The notes beneath the pieces were generated by a model, which ran no database searches, was not told where the DNA came from, and worked only from the letters and a program-made list of their open reading frames with translations. The translations under genes and the position numbers were made by a program. Of a stretch of DNA of 64,000 bases, positions 36,469-48,635 are shown one piece after another (position 1 is the stretch's first letter; each line of letters begins with the position of its first letter). Source of the stretch: Neolewinella maritima (GTDB lineage Bacteria > Bacteroidota > Bacteroidia > Chitinophagales > Saprospiraceae); contig NZ_CAKLPZ010000005.1 of NCBI RefSeq assembly GCF_923081025.1, positions 124,001 to 188,000 of the forward strand, given 5' to 3'.

Positions 36469-37503
36469 ATGCCCTCTATTTCCGTAACCCCCTGGGGCAA
36501 CAGCCCCGCCGGCCCCGTCGAGCGATTCACCCTGACCAACGACTCAGGCAATAGCATCAGCGTACTAAGCTACGGCGCGATCATCCAGTCGATCCGGATG
36601 GACGGACAGGAGATGATCCTGGGCTACGACGACTTGTCCGGCTACCTGGGGGAATACCCCTACTACGGCGCGCTGGTCGGCCGCTACGGCAACCGCATCG
36701 CCGGGGCCCGCTTCGCGCTGGACGGCACGACCTACGTGCTCGACGCCAACGAGAACGCCAATCAGCTCCACGGCGGCAGTGTGGGCTTTAACCGCCACCC
36801 GTGGCAGGTGGAGCAGACGACTACGGAGGATTCTGCTACGGTTATGTTGTCGCGGATCAGTCCGGATGGGGAGATGGGCTTTCCCGGCAACCTGCGGGTC
36901 AGCTGTAGCTACGCGTGGACGAACGATAACACGCTGCGCATCCACTATACCGCTACGACGGATAAGGACACCATCGTCAACCTGACCAATCATGCCTACT
37001 TCAGCATCGGGGGCGGTGGCAGGTCGGTGCTGGACCAGATGCTGCGGCTGGATGCGGACCGGTATACGCCGGTCGACGCGCAGCAGATCCCGACCGGACA
37101 GCTTACCGAGGTAGCTGGTACACCCTTTGACTTTCGCGTGGCGAAGGCTGTGGGTAAGGACATCGCATCGGATCACCCACAGATCGCGCGGGCCGGGGGC
37201 TACGATCATAACTGGGCGATCAACGGCTACGACGGGAGCCTGCGGGAGTTTGCGTTGCTGTCTGACCCAGTGTCGGGGCGCAGCCTACGCTGCTTTACTA
37301 CGGAGCCGGGGGTACAGGTATTTACCACCAATTTTACGCCGGGTGAATTTACCGTACGCGACGGTGCACCAGTGCAGCCACACACCGGCATCTGTCTGGA
37401 GACACAGCATTTCCCCGATTCCCCGAATCAGGCTAACTTTCAGACTCCCCTGCTCAAAGTGGGCGACACCTACAACACTACTACGGTGTATCGCTTTGAG
37501 TAG
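36469..37503 (+). CDS. galM: aldose 1-epimerase (mutarotase)
   Basis: 344 residues with the galactose-mutarotase fold. Key elements are GRYGNRIAGARFAL (substrate Arg), NQLHGGSVGFNRHPW (catalytic-region His), NLTNHAYFSIGG (second His) and CLETQHFPDSPNQ with the catalytic Glu. It converts alpha- and beta-anomers of hexoses in the cytoplasm. Starts 18 nt after the mutase gene and may share its transcript. Confidence 0.92.
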   Translation: MPSISVTPWGNSPAGPVERFTLTNDSGNSISVLSYGAIIQSIRMDGQEMILGYDDLSGYLGEYPYYGALVGRYGNRIAGARFALDGTTYVLDANENANQLHGGSVGFNRHPWQVEQTTTEDSATVMLSRISPDGEMGFPGNLRVSCSYAWTNDNTLRIHYTATTDKDTIVNLTNHAYFSIGGGGRSVLDQMLRLDADRYTPVDAQQIPTGQLTEVAGTPFDFRVAKAVGKDIASDHPQIARAGGYDHNWAINGYDGSLREFALLSDPVSGRSLRCFTTEPGVQVFTTNFTPGEFTVRDGAPVQPHTGICLETQHFPDSPNQANFQTPLLKVGDTYNTTTVYRFE

Positions 37504-37519
37504 CTAACACCCTCCGCGT

Positions 37520-37852
37520 ATGACCCGCGACCTCAAACACGTCATCATTTACGGCGCCTTCGGCCTGCTGCTGGGTGCCAAGGTCGTCGAAGTGCTGCTG
37601 ACCCGCACCGATACCAGCCTGCTCGACTGGTGGCTGCTGATCATCGGCGTAGTCGCGGCCGTCATTCACTACCTCCCCACTACCAAACCCACCGCCGCGG
37701 ATGAGCCCGACGACACCCTGGTGCTCCGTGATCCTGCCCACCTTGAACGAAGCCGACCACCTGAGCGCGACGCTGCGGCGGCTGCATCAGCACCGGGAGC
37801 GGAGCGGACAGCAGACGGTAGCAGGGGCAGTAGCGGCGACGGATTCGTATGA
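37520..37852 (+). CDS. small membrane protein overlapping the next gene
   Basis: 110 residues, two TM segments (HVIIYGAFGLLLGAKVVEVLL and LLDWWLLIIGVVAAVIHYL), then a proline- and charge-rich tail. The last 152 nt overlap the downstream glycosyltransferase in a different frame, which is unusual. Either the true protein is shorter or the two reading frames were fused or shifted in the past. Coding evidence is strongest for the TM part. Confidence 0.5.
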   Translation: MTRDLKHVIIYGAFGLLLGAKVVEVLLTRTDTSLLDWWLLIIGVVAAVIHYLPTTKPTAADEPDDTLVLRDPAHLERSRPPERDAAAAASAPGAERTADGSRGSSGDGFV

Positions 37853-38437
37853 GGTCATTGTCGTAGATGGAGGCAGCACGGACGGTACCCAGGACATCGC
37901 GCGCCGCCTAGGCGCCCGGCTTATCTCCTGCACCCGCGGCCGCGCCCGGCAGATGAACGAGGGGGCCCGCCACGCCCGGGGGCAGAGTCTGTACTTCCTC
38001 CACGCCGATAGTTTGCCGCCCGTCGACTGGCTACGGCAACTGCGGGAGCACGGTCCCCTACCCTGCTGCTTCCGCCTGCGCTTTGCGGGGCAGGAAGGGA
38101 TGCCGCTGCTGCGCCTCTACGCCGCCTTTACGCGACTGGACGTGCAGGCCTTCCGCTTCGGCGACCAGTCGCTGTGGGTACGACGGGAGGACTTCGAGGC
38201 GATCGGTGGCTACGCCGCGGACTGGCGGTTGCTGGAGGACAACGAGCTGATCCGGCGACTGCGGCGTCACTGCGGAGGGTTCAGGATACTGGCGGGATCG
38301 GTGACGACCTCGCCGCGCAAGTACCTGCGATTCGGTTTTGTACGCACCCAGCTGGTGTACGTGCTGCTGTACACGCTGTACCGGCTGGGCGCATCGCAAG
38401 ATGTACTGACTGCGGTCTACGCCCGGCTGCTGCGGAC

Positions 38438-38441
<4 letters not shown>
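37701..38441 (+). CDS. GT2-family glycosyltransferase, arsenosugar-type (TIGR04283-like)
   Basis: 246 residues with the GT2 start CSVILPTLNEADHL, the VIVVDGGSTDGTQDIARR DxD-type motif and LLEDNELIRRLRR. The length and the GARLISCTRGRARQMNEGA phrase fit the family annotated as TIGR04283, linked to arsenosugar biosynthesis in some genomes; the arsenic link is unproven here as no ars genes are present. The stop overlaps treS tail to tail in CTAG. Confidence 0.78.
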
Positions 38442-41725
<3,284 letters not shown>

Positions 41726-41811
41726 GCAGTTGGGATCTAGTACGTAGGGGGTGCGGGTGGGAAAACCGAAGGTAGGGCGTGATGTTGAGTTGGAGGGTGG
41801 GTCGCCTGCGG

Positions 41812-41955
41812 CTGGGTAGATCGCCTTCGGCTCGTTAGATCGCTGCGCTCGTTAGATCGCCTTCGGCTCATTAGATCGCTGCGCTCGTTAGATCGCCTTC
41901 GGCTCGGTAGATCCCTTCGGGGGGTAGACCGCTTTCAGCGGGTAGAGGGCTTCGC
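41812..41955. repeat. GTAGATC/GTAGACC-type mini-palindrome cluster 3
   Basis: Alternating units GATCGCCTTCGGCTCGTTA and GATCGCTGCGCTCGTTA, each with a tiny hairpin heart, repeat about five times and end in GTAGACCGCTTTCAGCGG. The stretch lies in the gap between treS and the first radical SAM gene; the rest of that gap (41956-42054) shows no gene. Confidence 0.65.
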
Positions 41956-42054
41956 TCGTTAGGTGGGACAGTACGCAGCGGTCTCCGACTGCGGTTGTGG
42001 GAGGCTTTCTCCGAAAGCGGGAGGTGCTTTAGCGGCGACTTACCCGGCACACCG

Positions 42055-42936
42055 TCAGAACAAATACCGCACCGTGTTCCAGGGTATCACCGCGTCGTGG
42101 ACGGCTAGCCACTCTTCGCATAGTTGGGCTTTGAAGCCGCGGGCGTAGCGTACGGCGCTGCTGCCGTAGCCTGACTTTTTGTGCTCCTGAATGTCGGGCC
42201 GCCAGAGGTGGGCCTCGGCTTCGGTCATGCCGGCGGCGAGGTTGCGCTCGTGTTGCCAGGGGTTGTGGGTGACCATGATGGCCTCGGCCTGGACCATGGC
42301 GCGGTGGGCGGGCGTGGTGACTGCGGCGGCGAGTTGCTCGAAGAGCTCGCGGTAGTCGTCGAGCCAGCCCTCGCAGAAGATGATGGGACTGAAGTTGACG
42401 TGCACGTCGTAGCCGGCGGCGATGAAGCGGGAAATGGCCGCTATGCGGTCGGCGATCTTGCTGGTGCGGGGCTCGACCAGGTCGCTCATCTTTTGGGGCA
42501 TCAGGCTAAAGCGGATACGCACCTTGCCCTGGGGATCGAAGTCTAGCAGCTTGTCGTTGACGTACTTGGTGGCGAAGGTGGCCTTGGCCGTGGGGTGATT
42601 GCGGAAGAAGGCGAAGACCTGGAGCCAGTCGTAGTGCTTCCAGTGCAGGCCGATGTCGGTGCTGCAGCCGATGTCGTAGGTGTAGTAGGTCGGGTCGGTC
42701 TGATTGGGGCGCTTGGGCCAGGCGAGGGCGTCGGCGTGCTTGGCGACGCTAGCCAGTAGCTGCTCGGTATTTTCGTTGATATAGACCTTGTCGTGATTGT
42801 AGCGCATCACGTAGCAGTAGCTATCGCGGCAGCCCCCGAGGCATCCGTAGATGAAGTTAGCCGTGACGTAGTCGGCCGAGCGGCCGTTGTCCTTGACCTT
42901 CAGGGTCTTAGTGCGTTGTCGTTTCAGTTGCGGCAT
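42055..42936 (-). CDS. SPL-family radical SAM protein, copy 1 (left border of CRISPR island)
   Basis: 293 residues from MPQLKRQRTK; a longer frame to 43023 crosses the promoter of the divergent aldo/keto reductase gene. It resembles spore-photoproduct-lyase-like radical SAM enzymes, which repair UV thymine dimers in spore-formers; here the substrate is unknown. The cluster motif is GCLGGCRDSYC (Cys32, Cys36, Cys41), a CX3CX4C spacing rather than the usual CX3CX2C. A second copy at 59947-60828 in the same orientation differs at only 7 residues. Confidence 0.88.
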   Translation of the reverse strand: MPQLKRQRTKTLKVKDNGRSADYVTANFIYGCLGGCRDSYCYVMRYNHDKVYINENTEQLLASVAKHADALAWPKRPNQTDPTYYTYDIGCSTDIGLHWKHYDWLQVFAFFRNHPTAKATFATKYVNDKLLDFDPQGKVRIRFSLMPQKMSDLVEPRTSKIADRIAAISRFIAAGYDVHVNFSPIIFCEGWLDDYRELFEQLAAAVTTPAHRAMVQAEAIMVTHNPWQHERNLAAGMTEAEAHLWRPDIQEHKKSGYGSSAVRYARGFKAQLCEEWLAVHDAVIPWNTVRYLF

Positions 42937-43013
42937 GGGAAATAGTGGGTGATAAAGGGGGGTCGGTCGTTGGGTCGTGGGTTGGGTTGGCGTATTTACC
43001 ATATTTTCGGGGC

Positions 43014-43931
43014 ATGGATACACATCCTATCGGCAGTCTCGGGGTCACTTCGATCGGCATCGGCTGTAACAATTTTGGCTGGCACATTGACGATGCCGCG
43101 GCCCATCGCGTAGTGGACGCAGCTTTGGATGAAGGGGTCAATCACTTCGATACGGCCGACCTGTACGGCGAGGGGGAAAGCGAGCGCTTTCTGGGCCGGG
43201 CCCTGGGTACGCGGCGCAAGGAGGTCGTGATCGCTTCGAAGTTCGGGCTCGGCACCAACGCCCGGCCCGACAACGTCTTCGCCTGCGCGGAGGCCAGTCT
43301 CGGGCGGCTCGGCACCGACTACATCGACCTGTACTACCTGCACCGGCCCGACCCGGAGACCCCCATTGCAGACACCCTGGGGGCCCTATCGCGGCTCGTC
43401 GAGCAGGGTAAGGTACGCGAGATCGGCTGCTCGGGCTTTTCGGCGGCGCAACTGCGGGAGGCGGCAGCGGTCGACAGTCCGGCGCACTTCGCCGCGGTGC
43501 AGAATGAATTCAGCTTACTCTCCCGCGAACCGACGAGCAACGGCGTACTGCAGGCCTGTGGGGAGCTAGGTATCGCCTTCATCCCCTACTTCCCCCTAAA
43601 GAGCGGCCTGCTTACCGGCAAGTACCGGCTTAACGGGGCTGTTCCCTCCGACAGTCGCCTGGGTGGCAAAGAGGGCAGTCGTTTTGAGGGTAGCGGTAAC
43701 AAGCTACTGACTACCGATAACCTCACCACCGTCGAGCAACTCATCGCCTGGTCGGAAGCGAAGGGGCATACCGTTTTAGACCTTGCCTTTGCCTACTTGC
43801 TGGCGCACAAGACCGTCGGCAGTGTCATTGCCGGGGCCACCAAGCCCAGTCAGGTAGCGGGCAACGTGCGGGCCTCGGAGTGGCGGTTGACGGAGGCGGA
43901 GGTAGTGGCGGTAGAGGGCTTGCTGGGCTGA
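43014..43931 (+). CDS. aldo/keto reductase
   Basis: 305 residues, TIM-barrel NAD(P)H oxidoreductase. The full catalytic tetrad is visible: Asp in HFDTADLYGEG, Tyr in the same stretch, Lys in IASKFGLG and His in YYLHRPDPETP. The NADPH-binding end is ATKPSQVAGNV. Substrate unknown. It is the first gene inside the island and diverges from SPL copy 1. Confidence 0.9.
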   Translation: MDTHPIGSLGVTSIGIGCNNFGWHIDDAAAHRVVDAALDEGVNHFDTADLYGEGESERFLGRALGTRRKEVVIASKFGLGTNARPDNVFACAEASLGRLGTDYIDLYYLHRPDPETPIADTLGALSRLVEQGKVREIGCSGFSAAQLREAAAVDSPAHFAAVQNEFSLLSREPTSNGVLQACGELGIAFIPYFPLKSGLLTGKYRLNGAVPSDSRLGGKEGSRFEGSGNKLLTTDNLTTVEQLIAWSEAKGHTVLDLAFAYLLAHKTVGSVIAGATKPSQVAGNVRASEWRLTEAEVVAVEGLLG

Positions 43932-43936
43932 CGTTT

Positions 43937-43954
43937 GGCGGGGACGCGGGTGCA
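43937..43954 (+). repeat. 18-bp GC-rich dispersed intergenic motif, copy d
   Basis: GGCGGGGACGCGGGTGCA, 5 nt after the aldo/keto reductase stop and 40 nt before the WYL start. Identical to copy e, which lies in opposite orientation within the cas operon. Confidence 0.65.
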
Positions 43955-43994
43955 AGGTCAGTTGGAAGGGAGCGACTATCTTCCCGGCAAAACT

Positions 43995-44897
43995 ATGGTC
44001 ACCAGATCCGATCGCCGGGAGCTGCCGAAACTGTACCGGATATTCAATCTCATCAAGCTGCTCAGTGCACCTCCGTACTACTCGGTAAAGGAATTGGCCG
44101 CGCGACTTGACGTTAGTCAGAAGACAGTATACAACTACCTGAACCTGCTGGAAGTAATTGGCTACGAACCAGACGTCAACAAGCACAATCAGTATTTCCT
44201 GCCCCTTGAACGCAGATCGAATTTAGCGGACGGCCTGGGGGTAGACGAAGCCAAGTACCTACAGGAGATGCTGTGGCAGATGCCGGATACCGACCACCGA
44301 CGCAACCAGCTCCTGCTGTGGCTCAACAAGCAGTACGCCATCGGGCCGGTGGTAGAGAGTCTCACCCGCTACACCCCCTCCGAGCACCGGGCAGTACTTA
44401 CAAAGGCCATCGAAAACAAGCTACGGGTCAAGCTTATCAACTACCGGGATGCGCGCGGCACCATAACCACCCGCTACGTAGAGCCGGTAGCCTTCCAGCA
44501 GGATTACACCTATGTGTATGTCTACGACCTAGACCGCAAAGACTACCGGCAGTTTCACCTGAGCAGGATCAGCTACGTTGAGCTAACCCAACAACCGATC
44601 ACGGGCGAACACACGCAGGCTATCCCGGACCTATTCGGCTGGACGGGCGACGGCTGGTACAACGTGAAGCTGGAACTAACGAGTCGGTCGAAACAGTTGC
44701 TGCTAGAGGACTACCCCGCCGTGCGCCCCTATCTCACCGAGCTGGACAAGGATCGGTTCCTGGCCGACCTGACCGTCAGGGGCTTCCAGGGCGTAGGGCG
44801 GTGGGTACTGGGGTTATGTGCCGAGGTTCGCGTACTGGCCGGGGGAGACGGGGCGGCGTTTCGGGAGTACTTGAACGGGAAGTGGTGCAGCTTTTGA
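43995..44897 (+). CDS. WYL-domain transcriptional regulator
   Basis: 300 residues from MVTRSDRRELPKLYRIF. An N-terminal winged helix (ELAARLDVSQKTVYNYLNLL) is followed by a WYL domain (about 130-215, with RVKLINYRDARGT and TYVYVYDLDRKDYRQFH in part) and a WCX-like extension. WYL regulators often sit beside CRISPR-Cas loci and sense a nucleic-acid-type ligand. It probably controls the downstream cas genes; no operator was identified. Confidence 0.88.
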   Translation: MVTRSDRRELPKLYRIFNLIKLLSAPPYYSVKELAARLDVSQKTVYNYLNLLEVIGYEPDVNKHNQYFLPLERRSNLADGLGVDEAKYLQEMLWQMPDTDHRRNQLLLWLNKQYAIGPVVESLTRYTPSEHRAVLTKAIENKLRVKLINYRDARGTITTRYVEPVAFQQDYTYVYVYDLDRKDYRQFHLSRISYVELTQQPITGEHTQAIPDLFGWTGDGWYNVKLELTSRSKQLLLEDYPAVRPYLTELDKDRFLADLTVRGFQGVGRWVLGLCAEVRVLAGGDGAAFREYLNGKWCSF

Positions 44898-44906
44898 CAC
44901 AAAAGC

Positions 44907-44937
44907 TTGTAGGTACGGGAATAATCCTTTATACTTG
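44907..44937 (+). promoter_or_regulatory. candidate promoter of the NYN/cas region
   Basis: TTG (44907-44909) and TATACTTG (44930-44937) separated by 20 nt, a good fit to the Bacteroidota -33/-7 pattern. Transcription would start near 44945, giving a leader of at least 140 nt before the NYN frame. Confidence 0.5.
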
Positions 44938-44944
44938 CACTATC

Positions 44945-45060
44945 GCTTCGCTTTGATCAAATTTCACTGTTAGAATTGAAACATCAACGCGAAACGATTA
45001 ACTAATTCCACTACAAAGCGGATAAAATAAACGCGGCCCCTCCGAAGAGGAGGCCGCGTT
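44945..45060 (+). ncRNA. possible short RNA with CRISPR-repeat-like end
   Basis: Between the promoter and a stem-loop (AACGCGGCC pairing with GGCCGCGTT, 45030-45060) lies GTTAGAATTGAAAC (44969-44982), almost the last 13 nt of the array's repeat. A short transcript of about 115 nt is possible. No U-tract follows the stem on the + strand, so an attenuated leader is equally possible. Confidence 0.25.
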
Positions 45061-45063
45061 GGG

Positions 45064-45106
45064 CCAGGGATGCTATCCCTGGGGGGGTGATGCAGGCTTT
45101 CGCCTG
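45064..45106 (+). promoter_or_regulatory. two further leader hairpins
   Basis: CCAGGGAT/ATCCCTGG (45064-45082) and GCAGGC/GCCTGC (45091-45106). The second covers the first possible start codons of the NYN frame and could mask them. Confidence 0.4.
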
Positions 45107-45749
45107 CGACACGAAGATACAGTTATCTGACAAATTTTACAAGTTGCAAAAGGTTAATCTCTACGTTGATGGCTTCAACCTTTACTTTGGTTTACGTCAT
45201 TTTAGAAGTAAGTATAAGTGGCTTGACCTGCTGGAGATGGGCAAGCAGCTCTGTAGAAAGGACCAACAGTTGGGTACTGTTTACTATTTCACGGCTCGGA
45301 TAACAGGTAAAGATAAACTGAAGATCAAGCGTCAGGTAACCTACCTGGAGGCTCTTGCAGTCACCGGAGTCGAAATCGTGCTGGGCAAGTATCTTAACAA
45401 ACAGGTGAAGTGTCGCAAGTGCGGTAAAACATACGTGGTAGCGGAAGAGAAAGAGTCCGACGTAAATCTGGCTACTCACTTGCTTGTTGATGCCGCCGCG
45501 GGGGCCGCCGATGTCTGCCTCGTGGTTTCTGCCGATAGCGATCTCATCCTGCCAATGGAGAAAGCTCGTGATGTCTATAAAAAGATAGTTGTACCGGTCT
45601 TTCCACCCAACCGGCAATCACGGGAAATCAAGAAACGTATGGGTAATCACTTTTACATGAACGAAACGCTGCTCAGAAACAGTCAGCTACCTCCCACCGT
45701 ACCTAAGGCAGATGGTTACAAACTTTATCGACCTAGCGGCTGGAAGTGA
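45087..45749 (+). CDS. NYN-domain protein (LabA/DUF88-like putative RNase)
   Basis: 220 residues. The PIN-like NYN domain starts at about residue 22: KVNLYVDGFNLYFGL with the first catalytic Asp, EKESDVNLATHLLVDAA with the middle acidic pair and VVSADSDLILPM with the last Asp. An inserted CRKCGK holds a CxxC. Members are metal-dependent RNases. The true start may be the in-frame TTG at 45144 because ATGs at 45087/45090 sit in a hairpin. It lies between the WYL regulator and cas8b, 16 nt before the latter's TTG frame. Its base composition is more AT-rich than its chromosomal neighbours. Confidence 0.82.
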   Translation: MMQAFACDTKIQLSDKFYKLQKVNLYVDGFNLYFGLRHFRSKYKWLDLLEMGKQLCRKDQQLGTVYYFTARITGKDKLKIKRQVTYLEALAVTGVEIVLGKYLNKQVKCRKCGKTYVVAEEKESDVNLATHLLVDAAAGAADVCLVVSADSDLILPMEKARDVYKKIVVPVFPPNRQSREIKKRMGNHFYMNETLLRNSQLPPTVPKADGYKLYRPSGWK

Positions 45750-45804
45750 TTGAAGGTAAGCTACATTGAGCTACCCCATCTTTGACCCATCAGTTGACTA
45801 CCCC

Positions 45805-47682
45805 ATGATCCAATCTCTCTACGCGCTCGGCCAGGCACTCAAGACTAACGAAGATTTTGCCCCCTACTTTGCCAGCTACGCTAATCCTTTCGCCGGCTTT
45901 GACGAGCTGGACCGGGCTAAGGTGATCGTACTCGAAATCAAGAACGACGAGGTGATGGGCACGGACATGGAGACATTTTCACCCGCTCACGCTCATCGCT
46001 ACCTTTACCGAAAGCCAAAGGGAGCGCGCGGTGCTCCACTGGTAGCGACTGGGCCCTTTTACCCCGTACATAGCCTGGAGACGGAAAAACAGCAGGAGAC
46101 TCAACGCGACAATGTCGAAAAGATCATGAGTCGGATCGGTCGTGCTATTCCGGACGGTAAGAGTGTCTACTTCAGTTCTACGGCAGCTAAAGAAGTCGGC
46201 CTGGCACGGATCAATGAGCTTCTCTATAACGAGACGGGCAGTAAAGACCACCGCTACATCTATACCCTTAGGGTTAACGATAAGTATCTGGGAGAGTACG
46301 AGGAACTTCGCGATTTGCTGGACCAGGAAGCCTACACGAAGTACTACGAAAAAAGTAGGGGTAAGGCCAAAACCTGTGCCCTCAGTCACGAAACGGACGT
46401 CGAGGTATGGGGAAGGATCGACACCCTGGGATTTACCGTCAACGACATCAGCTTCAGCCGTGGGGGATTTGACGGGGCAAGCTCTTTTCGGATGTTCCCG
46501 GTAAGTAAGGATGCGGCGCTGGCACTAGAGGCCGCCCGACGCTACGCTTTCTCTAACTTGACCGATCGCTTTTATACCCTGGAATATCTAATTGTACCAA
46601 GGATGATTGAGGGCAGCCCGTCACAGTTGCTCACAATGGCGCGTAAGATGATCAAAGACAAGAATGACACAACCCTTGCGGGTAAAGCTACACCCATACT
46701 AAAGGCGGGTGGTCTGATCGACATACTGGCCAGTGATGAAACCATACAGCGGTCGGGCGTCATCTTTGATATTCTATTCTACCAGCGCAAGCAGGCGCAA
46801 CTGGCCCTGCAACTTCACTTACAAGATGTTGCGCCCGCCCGGCTCGTACAGCTCCGGAACACTATCAAGCAAATCGGTGATCGCTACGGTAGGGCTTTCG
46901 GCTACCGCAACAAAGACAAAGAACTTGTTCCGTTCCGGATTCACTTCGGTATGGTCAAAAACTTCTTTTCGGAGGGTAAGGGGCTAAAGATCCGTTTCGA
47001 CCCTGCCTTTTTTCGCATACTCGAAGGGGTATTTTACGGCCAGCCGCTCGATGAAGCGACCATCGTTGCCGCCCTCACCCGCAAGATTCGCGAAGCCTTC
47101 AAAACGGACGGCGACGATTATCACCTGCCCTTCCACACCACCGTGCAACAGGCCATAGCCACCCGTACGCTGCTGGGACGGTTAGGCCTTTTTAATCATA
47201 CATCTTACCAAATTATGGACGAACCCAGTAGCCCGATTACCCTCCGCAGGGAAGCTTATCTCACGGAACACGCCGCTTTCTTCGACCCGCAGCCGGCGCT
47301 CAAGGGTGCTTTCCTGCTCGGCTGCCTGACGAGTATGCTCGCTTACGCGCAGTACGATCACCTAAGGAGTAAGCCATTCCTGAAAAAGCTCAATAACCTG
47401 AATATGGGACTGGATGAGCTGCGTGCCTTATCCGCCCCGCTACTGAATAAGATTCAGGAATACCAGGGACGAAAATCCGGCGGCTATGCACCCTCACACA
47501 CGGAGACTACGCAGTTACTTTCTGAAGCAAATTCCTTGCTGATCGAGGGTAAGAAACCCAGTCGCGACGATCTTTCTTTCGCTTTTTCTACCGGCCTAGT
47601 AATGCAGGATAAATTCGGTATGGATATGGCCCGGGAGCGCAGAGAAGCCAAAGAGCAGCAGGAGCCCGCATCCACTGAATAA
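45805..47682 (+). CDS. cas8b: type I-B Cascade large subunit Cas8b (Csh1)
   Basis: 625 residues from the ATG giving MIQSLYALGQALK; the frame opens at a TTG at 45766, adding 13 residues. Csh1 features are the N-terminal LYALGQAL helix and the small-subunit-like C-terminus with AFLLGCLTSMLAYAQY, PFLKKLNNLNMGLDEL and a final SRDDLSFAFSTGLVMQDKF stretch. As large subunit it should recognise the PAM and help unwind target DNA. It heads the effector genes cas8b-cas7-cas5-cas3-cas6. Confidence 0.85.
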   Translation: MIQSLYALGQALKTNEDFAPYFASYANPFAGFDELDRAKVIVLEIKNDEVMGTDMETFSPAHAHRYLYRKPKGARGAPLVATGPFYPVHSLETEKQQETQRDNVEKIMSRIGRAIPDGKSVYFSSTAAKEVGLARINELLYNETGSKDHRYIYTLRVNDKYLGEYEELRDLLDQEAYTKYYEKSRGKAKTCALSHETDVEVWGRIDTLGFTVNDISFSRGGFDGASSFRMFPVSKDAALALEAARRYAFSNLTDRFYTLEYLIVPRMIEGSPSQLLTMARKMIKDKNDTTLAGKATPILKAGGLIDILASDETIQRSGVIFDILFYQRKQAQLALQLHLQDVAPARLVQLRNTIKQIGDRYGRAFGYRNKDKELVPFRIHFGMVKNFFSEGKGLKIRFDPAFFRILEGVFYGQPLDEATIVAALTRKIREAFKTDGDDYHLPFHTTVQQAIATRTLLGRLGLFNHTSYQIMDEPSSPITLRREAYLTEHAAFFDPQPALKGAFLLGCLTSMLAYAQYDHLRSKPFLKKLNNLNMGLDELRALSAPLLNKIQEYQGRKSGGYAPSHTETTQLLSEANSLLIEGKKPSRDDLSFAFSTGLVMQDKFGMDMARERREAKEQQEPASTE

Positions 47683-47685
47683 GCC

Positions 47686-47703
47686 TGCACCCGCGTCCCC
47701 GCC
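47686..47703 (-). repeat. 18-bp GC-rich dispersed intergenic motif, copy e
   Basis: Minus strand GGCGGGGACGCGGGTGCA, identical to copy d, in the gap between cas8b and cas7 and starting 4 nt after the cas8b stop. Confidence 0.65.
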
Positions 47704-47756
47704 CACCAACTTTTCTTCTACAATTGCCGCCATACCGGCACAAACCCCCAGTACTT

Positions 47757-48635
47757 ATGTCAACTATTAGCCACCGCAGTGAGCTCCTCTTTCTCTACGA
47801 CTGCAAAAATTGCAACCCTAACGGCGACCCCAATAACGGCAACCAGCCGCGCCTGCACGAAGCGACCCGCACCTGTCTGGTGACCGACGTGCGACTGAAG
47901 CGCACCATCCGCGACTACCTGATGGAAAAGGGCTACGATGGGAGTACACCCGATAAGGACATTTTTATCCGCGACGAAGACGGCCAGCCCGTGACCGGCG
48001 CCAAACGCTCGGAGAGCTACGAAGACAAGGAGGAATTTACCCGCAAATTCATCGACGTACGGCTGTTCGGCGGAGTATCGGCACCGAAAGGGAAAAAGAA
48101 AATGTCATTTAACCTTACCGGTCCGGTACAGTTCGGTATGGGCACAAGCCTGCACCCCGTAGAAATGAATTATCTGAAGGGAACGGGGGCATTCGCAACG
48201 ACGGAAGGCGCGCAACAGAAAACCTTTCGCGAAGAGTACAACATCACCTACGGGCTCATCGGCTTCCACGGCGTCATCAACGAGCAGGCTGCGCGACATA
48301 CCGGCACCACCGATGAGGACATCTCCGAACTGATGGAAGCCATCTGGGCCGGCACTAAAGGGCTACTTAGCCGCTCCAAGAAGGGTCACATGCCCCGCTT
48401 ACTCGTCAAAATCGACTACAGTGAGCCCATGTTTTTCATCGGTGACTTGCTGGAGCGACTGGCGTTTCAAAACCAAGAGAATATTGACTTTAAGGAGGTA
48501 ACCGACGTCACAGATTACGTGCTGGACACCACCACTCTCAACCGCGTACTCGCCGAGAATGCGGACAGGATTGCTGCCGTACACGTCCGTCAGGACGACC
48601 GTCTGCAACTCAGCGCGCCAATTTTCACGAAGTGA
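47757..48635 (+). CDS. cas7: type I-B Cascade backbone Cas7 (Csh2)
   Basis: 292 residues from MSTISHRSELLFLYDCKN; the TTG 33 nt earlier is not needed. The Csh2 signature CNPNGDPNNGNQPR and VTDVRLKRTIRDYL are intact, followed by the RRM-type fold. Cas7 subunits polymerise along the crRNA spacer. The stop is overlapped by the GTG start of cas5. Confidence 0.92.
   Translation: MSTISHRSELLFLYDCKNCNPNGDPNNGNQPRLHEATRTCLVTDVRLKRTIRDYLMEKGYDGSTPDKDIFIRDEDGQPVTGAKRSESYEDKEEFTRKFIDVRLFGGVSAPKGKKKMSFNLTGPVQFGMGTSLHPVEMNYLKGTGAFATTEGAQQKTFREEYNITYGLIGFHGVINEQAARHTGTTDEDISELMEAIWAGTKGLLSRSKKGHMPRLLVKIDYSEPMFFIGDLLERLAFQNQENIDFKEVTDVTDYVLDTTTLNRVLAENADRIAAVHVRQDDRLQLSAPIFTK

Noticed and set aside
45766..45804. 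TTG-initiated 13-residue extension of Cas8b
   Set aside because: The ATG at 45805 starts the protein at the point where Csh1 family members usually begin; the extension cannot be excluded but is not preferred.
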